Origin: Pseudomonas abyssi
GTDB lineage: Bacteria; Pseudomonadota; Gammaproteobacteria; Pseudomonadales; Pseudomonadaceae
Assembly (NCBI RefSeq): GCF_002307495.1
Contig: NZ_NTMR01000002.1
Span: 124,001 to 188,000 of the forward strand
Reading direction: 5' to 3'
Length of the DNA stretch: 64,000 bases
Shown here: positions 51,477 to 60,206 of the stretch, piece by piece
How positions within the stretch are numbered: position 1 is the stretch's first letter
How the letters are laid out: each line of letters begins with the position of its first letter
Position numbers and translations under genes: made by a program
Notes under the pieces: generated by a model
Seen by the model: the letters and a program-made list of their open reading frames with translations, nothing else
Database searches by the model: none
What the model was told of the DNA's origin: nothing

Positions 51477-52982
51477 CTAGGCCGTTTCTGGCCGCATATG
51501 CGGAAACAGGATGACATCACGGATCGACGGCGAGTTGGTCAGCAGCATCACCAGACGGTCGATGCCGATGCCTTCACCGGCGGTCGGCGGCATGCCGTAT
51601 TCCAGCGCGCGCACGAAGTCGGCGTCGTAGTGCATGGCTTCGTCGTCACCGGCATCCTTTTCGGCGACCTGCGCCAGGAAGCGCTCGGCCTGATCTTCGG
51701 CGTCGTTAAGCTCCGAGTAGGCGTTGGCGATCTCGCGGCCGCCAATGAACAGCTCGAAACGGTCGGTGACGTTCGGATTCTGGTCGTTGCGACGCGCCAG
51801 CGGCGAGACTTCGAACGGGTATTCGGTGATGAAGTGCGGCTGCTCCAGCTTGCTCTCGACCAGCTCTTCGAAAATCATCACCTGCAGCTTACCCAGGCCC
51901 TCGTGGCCGAGCACCTTGGCGCCGGCCTTCTTGGCAATCTCGCGCGCCTTCTCGACGTCATTGAGATCGTCGGCGGTAATGTCCGGGTTGTACTTGAGGA
52001 TCGAGTCGTACACGGACAGGCGTACGAAGGGCTCGCCGAAGTGGAACACCTTGTCGCCGTACGGCACATCAGTGGTGCCCAGCACCGCCTGCGCCAGCTC
52101 ACGGAACAGCTCTTCGGTCAGGTCCATGTTGTCGCGGTAGTCCGCATAGGCCTGATAGAACTCGAGCATGGTGAACTCGGGGTTGTGGCGGGTCGAGACG
52201 CCTTCGTTACGGAAGTTGCGGTTGATTTCGAACACCTTCTCGAAGCCGCCAACCACCAGCCGCTTGAGGTACAGTTCCGGCGCAATGCGCAGAAACATCG
52301 GCATATCCAGCGCATTGTGGTGGGTTTCAAATGGCTTGGCCGCCGCGCCACCCGGAATGGTCTGCAGCATCGGGGTTTCCACTTCCAGGAAGCCTCGATC
52401 GTTAAGGAAGCGACGGATGTGCGCGATCACCTGCGACCGCACGCGGAAGGTGTGGCGCGCTTCCTCGTTGACGATCAGGTCGACATAACGCTGACGGTAG
52501 CGCTGCTCGGTGTCGGTCAGGCCGTGATGCTTGTCCGGCAGCGGGCGCAGGGATTTGGTCAGCAACTGCACGTCTTTCATGTGCACATAGAGGTCACCCT
52601 TGCCCGAGCGGGCCAGCGTACCCTCTGCCGCGATGATGTCACCCAGGTCCCAGGTCTTGATCGCTTCCAGGGTTTCTGCCGGCAGGCCCTTGCGATCAAC
52701 GTAGACCTGCAAACGGCCAGAGCTGTCCTGCAGCACCATGAAGGCGCCACGGTTAAGCATGATACGTCCGGCTATCTTGACCGGGATGGCCGCCGCCTCC
52801 AGCTCCTCCTTGCTCTTGCCCTCATACGCCTTCTGCAGGTCAGCGCACAGGCTGTCGCGACGGAAGTCGTTAGGGAAGGCAATACCCTGTTCGCGCACAG
52901 CGGCCAGTTTGGCCTTGCGCTGGGCGATCAGCTGGTTCTCTTCCTCGTGTTGGGCTTGCAGGTCTTGCGGCTGGTCGGTCAT
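51477..52982 (-). CDS. lysS: Lysyl-tRNA synthetase, class II
   Basis: A 501-residue enzyme charging tRNA-Lys. The N-terminal OB anticodon-binding domain covers about 60-150 ([16 protein letters not shown]). Class II motif 2 is [22 protein letters not shown] and motif 3 [14 protein letters not shown]. It lies 81 bp after prfB; prfB-lysS is a widely conserved pair. Confidence 0.97.
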   Translation of the reverse strand: MTDQPQDLQAQHEEENQLIAQRKAKLAAVREQGIAFPNDFRRDSLCADLQKAYEGKSKEELEAAAIPVKIAGRIMLNRGAFMVLQDSSGRLQVYVDRKGLPAETLEAIKTWDLGDIIAAEGTLARSGKGDLYVHMKDVQLLTKSLRPLPDKHHGLTDTEQRYRQRYVDLIVNEEARHTFRVRSQVIAHIRRFLNDRGFLEVETPMLQTIPGGAAAKPFETHHNALDMPMFLRIAPELYLKRLVVGGFEKVFEINRNFRNEGVSTRHNPEFTMLEFYQAYADYRDNMDLTEELFRELAQAVLGTTDVPYGDKVFHFGEPFVRLSVYDSILKYNPDITADDLNDVEKAREIAKKAGAKVLGHEGLGKLQVMIFEELVESKLEQPHFITEYPFEVSPLARRNDQNPNVTDRFELFIGGREIANAYSELNDAEDQAERFLAQVAEKDAGDDEAMHYDADFVRALEYGMPPTAGEGIGIDRLVMLLTNSPSIRDVILFPHMRPETA

Positions 52983-53063
52983 GTCGGTGAATCCCGGAAA
53001 AATACTGTTCGGTTGTGGGCCCGCAGCGCGCGGGCCATGACAAATTATGGTGCGGCGGCTGGC

Positions 53064-54159
53064 TTACAGGCCCATTTTCAGGCTGGCCTCAATGAACTCA
53101 TCAAGGTCACCGTCGAGTACCGCGTTGCAGTTGCTGTTCTCGATACCGGTGCGCAGGTCCTTGATACGCGACTGATCCAGCACGTAGGAGCGGATCTGGT
53201 GGCCCCAGCCAATGTCAGACTTGGTGTCTTCCAGCGCCTGAGCAGCCTCGGAGCGCTTCATCATTTCCAGTTCGTACAACTTGGCACGCAACATCTTCAT
53301 CGCGTGGTCCTTGTTGGCATGCTGCGAGCGCTGGTTCTGGCAGCTGACCACGGTATTGGTCGGAATGTGCGTAATCCGCACCGCCGAATCGGTGGTGTTA
53401 ACGTGCTGACCACCGGCGCCGGAGGAACGGTAGGTATCGATGCGCAGATCCGCCGGGTTGATATCGATGTCGATATCGTCGTCGATCTCGGGGGAAGCAA
53501 ACACCGCCGAGAATGACGTGTGGCGACGGTTGCCGGAGTCAAACGGGCTCTTGCGCACCAGGCGGTGCACGCCAATTTCGGTACGCAGCCAGCCGAAAGC
53601 GTATTCACCACGAATATGCACGGTGGCACTCTTGATACCGGCGACCTCCCCCTCGGACAGCTCGACAATCTCCGCATCAAAGCCGTGCTGGTCCGCCCAG
53701 CGCAGATACATGCGCAGCAGGATATTGGCCCAGTCCTGCGCTTCGGTACCACCGGAGCCGGCCTGAATATCCAGGTAGCAGTTGTTGGCGTCCATATCGC
53801 CACTGAACATGCGGCGGAATTCGAGCTTCTCCAGCGCTTCTTGCAGTCGCTGCAACTCAGCTACCACATCATCAACCGCGCCCTGGTCATCCTCTTCGGC
53901 TGCCATTTCGAGCAGCTCGCCGGCGTCAGCAAGGCCGCCACTCATCTCATCAAGGGTGCCGACAATCTCGGCCAGCTGGGCGCGCTCGCGCCCCAGGTTC
54001 TGGGCACGCTCGGGTTCATTCCAGACGCTCGGGTCTTCCAGCTCGCGCTCTACTTCGGTCAGACGATCACGTTTGTGATCGTAGTCAAAGATACCCCCTG
54101 ATGGTTTCAGAGCGGCTGCGCAGATCTTTGATGGTGTTCAGAATCGGATTGATTTCCAT
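53064..54159 (-). CDS. prfB: Peptide chain release factor 2 (programmed +1 frameshift)
   Basis: RF2 terminates translation at UGA and UAA. Translation starts at ATG 54159 ([17 protein letters not shown]), reaches an in-frame TGA at 54087-54085 after 24 codons, and must shift +1 to continue with GACTACGAT to the stop at 53064. The product is 364 residues with the UGA/UAA-recognising SPF tripeptide and catalytic GGQ (GAGGQHVN). The shift is the well-known RF2 feedback: low RF2 favours shifting. Frame-only callers start at 53945 and lose the N-terminus. Confidence 0.97.
54084..54099 (-). promoter_or_regulatory. RF2 frameshift signal
   Basis: Minus strand AGGGGG-TAT-CTT-TGA-C: a Shine-Dalgarno-like AGGGGG (54099-54094), the slippery CTT, then the TGA (54087-54085). 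This matches the canonical prfB site. Confidence 0.97.
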
Positions 54160-54234
54160 GGTGACGGACCCCGGCAGGCAAAAGCCGCCATTGTAGCGGA
54201 AATCAGGCGTCGAGTGCAGCGCTGCGCCACCGGC

Positions 54235-54660
54235 TCAGGCGCGACTGGCGAAGGCGCGCAGAAACACCAGTGCGCCTACACCCCAGAGGGCGTTGAGCAC
54301 AAAACCAATGACAAAACGCGGCACAAACTGCTGCCAGTCCAGCCCGTAGCCCTTGAGTGGAAAGACCACCAGCAAAGCCACCAGCGTCAGGGCCACGCCC
54401 CCAAACAAAGCCGCCTTGAGCCACAGCCATGGCTTACCCATGCGTGACAATGCGACCACCAGCACCAGGCCCCAGACGCCGCCCCAGAAAGCAGACGACA
54501 GCACCGCCGGCACACCCAGGGGTTCGGTAGGACTCAGGGAAAACGCAGGAAAGGGCACCACACCGGCCGAGTGCAGCAGTCCGAGGGCCGGCTGATGAAA
54601 ACAGAACACCGCCAAGAAACCTGCCGCAAAGGCCTGCGCTGCATGCCGCATGACTGTCAT
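54235..54660 (-). CDS. Four-helix membrane protein, hypothetical
   Basis: A 141-residue protein with about four hydrophobic segments (near 8-26, 53-72, 80-101, 114-136). No family named with confidence. A GGGAG site lies about 10 bases before the ATG at 54660. It sits between prfB and the GGDEF-EAL gene on the same strand, 24 bp after the latter. Confidence 0.75.
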   Translation of the reverse strand: MTVMRHAAQAFAAGFLAVFCFHQPALGLLHSAGVVPFPAFSLSPTEPLGVPAVLSSAFWGGVWGLVLVVALSRMGKPWLWLKAALFGGVALTLVALLVVFPLKGYGLDWQQFVPRFVIGFVLNALWGVGALVFLRAFASRA

Positions 54661-54683
54661 CGCTCACTGCTCCCGGTGCATTT

Positions 54684-56954
54684 TTATTGCACTATAGCAG
54701 GCGCCGGAACCGCCTCCTGCCCGCCCTCTTCGACTTGCTCAATGGTCGAGAGGCGCTGCAATACCGGGTGAATGGCCAGTGCAGACTGGGGACGACTGAA
54801 CCAGTAACCCTGCACAAACTGGCAACCCTCGTTGTGCAGAAAGTCCATCTGCTCCGGGGTTTCGATCCCCTCGGCAATCACGTCCATCTCCAGCCCCCGA
54901 CCCAGGCCGATAATTGCTCGGCTGATGGCTTTCAGACGTTCGTCGTTGGGCGCCTTGGTGATAAAGCTCTTGTCGACCTTGATGATGTGCAGCGGATAGC
55001 GGTGCAGATAACCCAGAGAAGAGAAGCCCGTACCGAAATCATCCAGCGCAATACGCACGCCCATGCTCTCCAGCTCACGCAGCGTGGCCAGGGTTTCCGG
55101 GCCGTCGCGCATCAACAGGCTTTCCGTGATCTCCAGCACCAGGCTGGCCGCTGGCAGACAGGTTTCCTTGAGAATCAGAGCGACGCGCTCGGCAAACCCC
55201 GGCTCCTGAAGCTGCCGGCTGGACAGGTTGACCGAGCAACGCAGCCCCGCCAGTCCCTGCTGGTGCCACTGGCGAACCTGCGTGCAGGCCTGACGCAGCA
55301 CCCACTCGCCAACGGCCACAATTTCCCCGGACTCTTCCAGCACCGGAATGAACTGATCCGGCGACACCAGCCGCTCGCCCTGCCACCAACGCAACAGCGC
55401 CTCGACGCCGACGACCTGCGCCCGGCCGGCGGAAACCTGAACAATCGGCTGGTAATAGAGCTCGAACTGATCGCGTGCGAGCGCCTCACTCAGCGCGTTC
55501 TCCAGGTTCAGGCGCTGAGTCGCCTCCTCCTGCAGGCTGTCGTTGTACAGCGCCAGCTGCCCCTTGCCGAAGGCCTTGGCCCGATACAGCGCCAGGTCGG
55601 CCTCGCGCAGGGCATCCTGCTCATTGCCACGCCCGGTCAGCGGCGCCACGCCGATGCTGACGCTGACAGCAAGGCGGCGTGAGCCCGCAATAATGGGATA
55701 TTGCAAGGCGTGCATAATGCGTTTGCTGACCAGCTCGGCATCCAGCGGTTTGGCCATATCATCCAGCAGCACGACAAATTCATCGCCACCAAAGCGCCCC
55801 AGGTGGTCCCCGGGCCGCAGGCAGCGCTCGATCCGCTTGGCGACCTGAATCAGCACCTGATCCCCGGTCTGATGCCCAAGACTTTCGTTGATCAGCTTGA
55901 AGCGGTCCAGATCGATAAACAGCACGGCCGCATGCCGCGCCCCGGGTTTGGCCTGTCGCTGCAGCGCCTGACTCAGCAGCTCGCCAACCTGCTGACGGTT
56001 TGGCAAGCCGGTCAGCGCATCATGCAGCGCCTGGTGCGCCAGCGCCTCTTCGGTCTGCTTGCGCTGGCTGATATCGGTCAGCGAGCCGGCGAGCAGGTGC
56101 TCGCCATGCAGATCCGTCGCCATCACCGCGCGGATCATCACCCAGATCAGGCGCCCCCAACTGTCGCGCAGCTCGCACTCGTAATGCAGAAACGGCTGAC
56201 GCCCCTCCCGATGAGCCTGCACCGCTGCCAGGAACCGGCCCCGCTGGCTCTCCGGGATCAAGGCAGCCCAGTCGTTCAGAGTGCGAGGCGCGCGAGCCGC
56301 ATCCAGGCCAAGCATGGCCAGCCAGCGCTCGGACAGATGCAGGCGATCTTCCTCGACATGCCACTCCCACAAGCCATCGTTGGCGCCACGCACCGCGCGT
56401 GCATAGCGATCCTCGCTGGCCTGCAGCGCCTGCTTATCGGCGGCGACATAGGTATCGGCGGTCAGGGTAATGTCGAAGAAGGCCGCCTTGAGCAGGCAAC
56501 CATAGAGCTGTTCGGCCAACTTGGGCTCGGCATGCCAGTGACGACCAATGGCCTTGTGCATGAAGTCCAGATAGAAGTGAAAGGCCGACAGATACCATTT
56601 CAGATCAATCCCAAGACGCTCGTGGGTCAATCCAACCAGCACCCGCAAACGCACGTACTGCATATCGTAGGGGCCGCGCAGTAGTTGTCGAAAATAGGCC
56701 TGCTGCTGACCTTTGAGCCGCTCTACCCGCCCGGGATCGGCAAGCAGCGCGGCGCTGCCCTCAAACCGTCCCAAGTGAACAAACAGCGCTTCAATACAAT
56801 CGGCATGCAGTCGATCCAGCGCCGTAAGGTGAGCAGCCAGGCAAGCAAATTCGGGCTCGCCGATCAACAGCAATCGCAAGCGCTCACGCACTTCGTTCGG
56901 ATTCAGCCCGAGTTGGCGCTGCATGTTAAGCAACTGCTGTTTCAAATCCGGCAC
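54684..56954 (-). CDS. Globin-coupled GGDEF-EAL c-di-GMP enzyme
   Basis: A 756-residue cytoplasmic protein. Residues 1-175 look like a globin-coupled sensor (protoglobin) domain, with likely haem-ligating H111 in GLTHERLGIDLKWYLSAF. A PAS/PAC domain follows (about 181-300), then GGDEF at 389-393 in RFGGDEFVVLL (intact), and EAL at 518-520 with NLSSRQL, ITESLL and DDFGTGFSSLGYL (intact). Both diguanylate cyclase and phosphodiesterase activities are therefore possible, controlled by O2, NO or CO at the haem. Start is GTG at 56954 after a GGGGG site. Confidence 0.9.
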   Translation of the reverse strand: MPDLKQQLLNMQRQLGLNPNEVRERLRLLLIGEPEFACLAAHLTALDRLHADCIEALFVHLGRFEGSAALLADPGRVERLKGQQQAYFRQLLRGPYDMQYVRLRVLVGLTHERLGIDLKWYLSAFHFYLDFMHKAIGRHWHAEPKLAEQLYGCLLKAAFFDITLTADTYVAADKQALQASEDRYARAVRGANDGLWEWHVEEDRLHLSERWLAMLGLDAARAPRTLNDWAALIPESQRGRFLAAVQAHREGRQPFLHYECELRDSWGRLIWVMIRAVMATDLHGEHLLAGSLTDISQRKQTEEALAHQALHDALTGLPNRQQVGELLSQALQRQAKPGARHAAVLFIDLDRFKLINESLGHQTGDQVLIQVAKRIERCLRPGDHLGRFGGDEFVVLLDDMAKPLDAELVSKRIMHALQYPIIAGSRRLAVSVSIGVAPLTGRGNEQDALREADLALYRAKAFGKGQLALYNDSLQEEATQRLNLENALSEALARDQFELYYQPIVQVSAGRAQVVGVEALLRWWQGERLVSPDQFIPVLEESGEIVAVGEWVLRQACTQVRQWHQQGLAGLRCSVNLSSRQLQEPGFAERVALILKETCLPAASLVLEITESLLMRDGPETLATLRELESMGVRIALDDFGTGFSSLGYLHRYPLHIIKVDKSFITKAPNDERLKAISRAIIGLGRGLEMDVIAEGIETPEQMDFLHNEGCQFVQGYWFSRPQSALAIHPVLQRLSTIEQVEEGGQEAVPAPAIVQ

Positions 56955-57194
56955 TGCCAGGCCCCCAAACTGGCCCGAGCAACGCCGACCAGATGTGATT
57001 CAATCTACATTCTTGTATCAGGCATCAAAAACCAAAGTGCCATCAAGGTCAATCCCTGCCACCCGAATGGGCTAAGACCTGACTGTTTGTACACAATCCG
57101 CTTTGCAGTTTGATGGCGTCGGGTACGCGGGGGCCCAGTGCCCACAAGCGCACCCGCGACTGGTTGCGAGGGAGAGAGAAGCGTCGGAGGAGGC
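56955..57194. other. Gap between GGDEF-EAL gene and recJ
   Basis: 240 bp upstream of the GGDEF-EAL gene and downstream of recJ. It should contain the promoter of the former. I see no tRNA, no ORF with a ribosome site and no clear terminator. Confidence 0.4.
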
Positions 57195-58916
57195 TCAGCC
57201 AGGCTCCAGGTGCCGCACCATGAGTTGCAGGGTTCGACGACCGCGAAACTCGTTGATGTCCAGCGTGTAGGCCAGCAGCACGTGGCGCGCGGCCGGGTTC
57301 GGCCAGAGCTGCGGGTCGATATTGAAGGCGATGGCGTCGAACACCTCGGCACTGCCGGCGGTGCGCAGCAGCATTTTCAGATGACGCTCACCCACCAGCC
57401 GCTGCTGCACCAGCTCAAACTCGCCATGGAACAACGGCTCCGGAAAGTGCTGCCCCCAGGGTCCGGCTTCGCGCAGCGATGCAGCCATATCCAGGGACAG
57501 TTCGGCCGCCTCAAGTTGTCCGTCCGACAACAGCCGCCCGGTCAGGTCCTCGGGCTGCAGCTGACGCCGCACCTCGGCATCAAAGGCCGCTGCAAAGGCC
57601 GGAAAATCGGCTTCGCGCAGGGACATGCCGGCCGCCATGGCATGCCCGCCAAACTTGCTGATCAACTCGGGATGCCGTGCGGCCACCGCGTCCAGCGCGT
57701 CGCGAATGTGCAAGCCGGGAATAGAGCGAGCCGACCCCTTGACCATGCCATCGCCCGCATCGGCAAAGGCAATCACCGGTCGGTGGAAGCGATCCTTCAG
57801 GCGTGAAGCGAGAATACCGATAACGCCCTGATGCCATTCGGCATCGAACAGACATAGCCCAAAGGGCAGGTCCTGCTCGTCGAGCTGCATGGCCTCCAGG
57901 GTCTTCAGCGCCTGTTGCTGCATGTCGCGCTCGATGGCCTTACGATCGCGGTTGAGACTGTCCAGCTCACGCGCCATATCCAGCGCCAGGCCCTCGTCCT
58001 CGGTCAACAGGCACTCGATACCCAGACTGATATCGTCCAGGCGCCCGGCCGCGTTCAGGCGCGGACCGACGATAAAGCCCAGATCGGTTGACACCAGGCG
58101 CTCGCGCGGCCGGCCGGCCACCTCCAGCAGCGCGCGAATGCCGGGACGGCAGCGGCCAGCCCGAATACGCGCCAGCCCCTGGTGCACCAGTATGCGATTG
58201 TTGGCGTCCAGCGGCACCACGTCGGCCACGGTACCCAGCGCCACCAGATCCAGCAGCTCGGCGAGGTTGGGCTCTGATCGCCCGGTTTCGGCAAACCAGC
58301 CGCTCTCACGCAGCGCCGCCCGCAGCGCCAGCATGACGTAAAAGATAACTCCGACACCCGCCATTGCCTTGCTCGGGAAGTCGCAGCCCGGCTGGCTGGG
58401 ATTGACGATGGCGTTGGCCTCGGGGAGTTGCGCACCCGGCAAATGATGGTCGGTAACCACCACCTGCAGGCCGGCGGCCCTGGCTGCCGCTACGCCCTCA
58501 ATACTGGAGATACCGTTATCCACGGTCACCAGCACGTCCGGGCGACGGGTCAGCGCCACCTCGACAATTTCCGGCGTCAGGCCATAGCCGTACTCAAAAC
58601 GATTGGGCACCAGGTAATCCACCTGCGCCGCCCCCAGCTGCCGCAGGGCCAGCACGGCGACGCTGCTGGCGGTGGCCCCATCGGCATCAAAGTCACCCAC
58701 AATCAGTATCGAGCGCCGCTCGCGCAGCGCTGATTCCAGCACTGCGACCGCCTCCGCTATGCCGCGCAGCCCGCTGTAGGGCAGCAACGCCTGCAAGCGG
58801 CGATCAAGCTCGGCCTCGCTGAGCACACCACGGGCAGCGTAAAGCCGACTGAGCAGTGGCGGCAGCTCCCCGAGCGCCGGCAACACCTCGGGCAACGGGC
58901 GGGTTTCGATGCGCAT
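57195..58916 (-). CDS. recJ: Single-strand DNA exonuclease RecJ
   Basis: A 573-residue DHH-family 5'-3' exonuclease for recombination and mismatch repair. Motif I is VGDFDADGATASS, motif III TDHHLPG (DHH), the DHHA1 region has GGHAMAAGMSL, and an OB fold closes the protein. ATG at 58916 shares one base with the yaeQ stop (TGATG); the in-frame start at 58937 would overlap yaeQ further. Confidence 0.95.
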   Translation of the reverse strand: MRIETRPLPEVLPALGELPPLLSRLYAARGVLSEAELDRRLQALLPYSGLRGIAEAVAVLESALRERRSILIVGDFDADGATASSVAVLALRQLGAAQVDYLVPNRFEYGYGLTPEIVEVALTRRPDVLVTVDNGISSIEGVAAARAAGLQVVVTDHHLPGAQLPEANAIVNPSQPGCDFPSKAMAGVGVIFYVMLALRAALRESGWFAETGRSEPNLAELLDLVALGTVADVVPLDANNRILVHQGLARIRAGRCRPGIRALLEVAGRPRERLVSTDLGFIVGPRLNAAGRLDDISLGIECLLTEDEGLALDMARELDSLNRDRKAIERDMQQQALKTLEAMQLDEQDLPFGLCLFDAEWHQGVIGILASRLKDRFHRPVIAFADAGDGMVKGSARSIPGLHIRDALDAVAARHPELISKFGGHAMAAGMSLREADFPAFAAAFDAEVRRQLQPEDLTGRLLSDGQLEAAELSLDMAASLREAGPWGQHFPEPLFHGEFELVQQRLVGERHLKMLLRTAGSAEVFDAIAFNIDPQLWPNPAARHVLLAYTLDINEFRGRRTLQLMVRHLEPG

Positions 58917-59455
58917 CAGCGCTGCCCCTGCAGCCACTCCAGGGTCAGCTCGTGCTGCTGGTCGCCATCGCTGACGTACAGCACGCCGTCGCTGATCATG
59001 ACACCCCAGTCGATGCTGCGCGGCAGATCGGTCGCCAGCGCCGCCAGTGGCTCCACCGGCAGTACCGCAACATTCAGGTTACCGATTGTCGCGACCGCTG
59101 ACAGCTGCTTGTTCTCCCAGACGCGGGTACTGCCGTAGACCAGCACGGATACTTTCTGGGCGCGGCGCGAGCACCAGGTCATGCGATCGGCGTCCGGCTG
59201 ACCAACCTCGATCCAGTGCTCGACGCGGTCATCCAGGGTCTTGAGCCACAACGCGGGCTCGTCAACATCCGACAACCCACGGCCAAGCGCCAGACGCTCC
59301 TGATACCAGAGGGCGTAGGCCAGCAGCCGCACCGCCAGCCGCTCTTCGGTCTCGGACGGGTGCCGCGCCACAGTCATGCGCACGGCCTCATAGACGCCCA
59401 GATCGGTATCGGAAATGTTCAGCTGAACCTTGTAGGGAGTTGCCTGCAATGCCAT
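58916..59455 (-). CDS. yaeQ: YaeQ family protein
   Basis: A 179-residue protein. The start MALQATPYKVQLNISDTDLG, the ARHPSETEERLAVRLLAYALW helix and DEPALWLKTLDD are typical of YaeQ. The known fold is a variation of the PD-(D/E)XK nuclease superfamily, but nuclease activity is not established. Coupled to recJ by TGATG; 64 bp after the PLD gene. Confidence 0.9.
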   Translation of the reverse strand: MALQATPYKVQLNISDTDLGVYEAVRMTVARHPSETEERLAVRLLAYALWYQERLALGRGLSDVDEPALWLKTLDDRVEHWIEVGQPDADRMTWCSRRAQKVSVLVYGSTRVWENKQLSAVATIGNLNVAVLPVEPLAALATDLPRSIDWGVMISDGVLYVSDGDQQHELTLEWLQGQR

Positions 59456-59519
59456 GGAAAGTGTCCTGTGGGAAGCCGGGCGGCAGTGTACCGCATCCAC
59501 TGCACCGACGCCGAACGGC

Positions 59520-60206
59520 TCACACGGCGAAGCGTTCCCAGAGGTCCTCGAATTCACGCACGTAATCGGCCACCAGCGGCGCGTGATCAATCACCAGCAG
59601 ATTCTCCTGATTGTAGTCACTGGCACTGCGTGTCCAGTTGAAGCTGCCATTGAGCAGCAGCCGTTCATCAAACAGCGCGAACTTGTGGTGCATGTGATAC
59701 GGGCCGGGGTCGACGCGCAGCGGAATGCCTTCATCGCGCAGCATGGCAATATCACTACCCATGTCGTGCTGCTTTTCATGATCGCTGATAATCCGCACCT
59801 TGACCCCGCGCTGATGGCAGGCCAGCACCGCGCGGCTCAGGCGGTCATCCGAAATGGTGAAGACGCAGATGCTGAGGCTGTCACGCACCTGGTTGCACAA
59901 ATCCAGAATCCGCCGCCGGCAGCTCTCGCCCGGACTAAAATGCGCACTGGCCACCTGCACGTCGTTGACTTGTGCGCTATCCAGCGTCTTGACCACCTGC
60001 TCCAGCCATTTCAGCGCCGGCAGCACGTTTTCCGGCTCGGCGGCAAGCTCACGTACCAGTGCAAAGGCGCGATTGCGCAAAAAACGGATACGGTCAGGCT
60101 CAAGGCCGCCACCCAACTCGCGCAGCTCCACCCGCTCTTCATTGCTCAGACGCAAATCCGCCACGCTGTCACGTAGAACTTGGTCCAGTTGCTGAAAATC
60201 CATCAT
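59520..60206 (-). CDS. Phospholipase D-like (HKD) putative nuclease
   Basis: A 228-residue protein with a helical N-terminal part (about 1-80) and one PLD domain holding a full HxK-x4-D motif (HHKFALFD) with NGSFNWT after it. Single-HKD proteins of this type dimerise to form one active site; relatives include Nuc-type endonucleases. No signal peptide is present, so a cytoplasmic nucleic-acid or phosphodiester substrate is likely. Its ATG overlaps the stop of the giant ATPase (ATGA), a strong sign that the two work together. Confidence 0.85.
   Translation of the reverse strand: MMDFQQLDQVLRDSVADLRLSNEERVELRELGGGLEPDRIRFLRNRAFALVRELAAEPENVLPALKWLEQVVKTLDSAQVNDVQVASAHFSPGESCRRRILDLCNQVRDSLSICVFTISDDRLSRAVLACHQRGVKVRIISDHEKQHDMGSDIAMLRDEGIPLRVDPGPYHMHHKFALFDERLLLNGSFNWTRSASDYNQENLLVIDHAPLVADYVREFEDLWERFAV

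Noticed and set aside
54085..54087. TGA in prfB as evidence of a pseudogene
   Set aside because: It lies in the canonical RF2 frameshift signal and is expected in a working gene.
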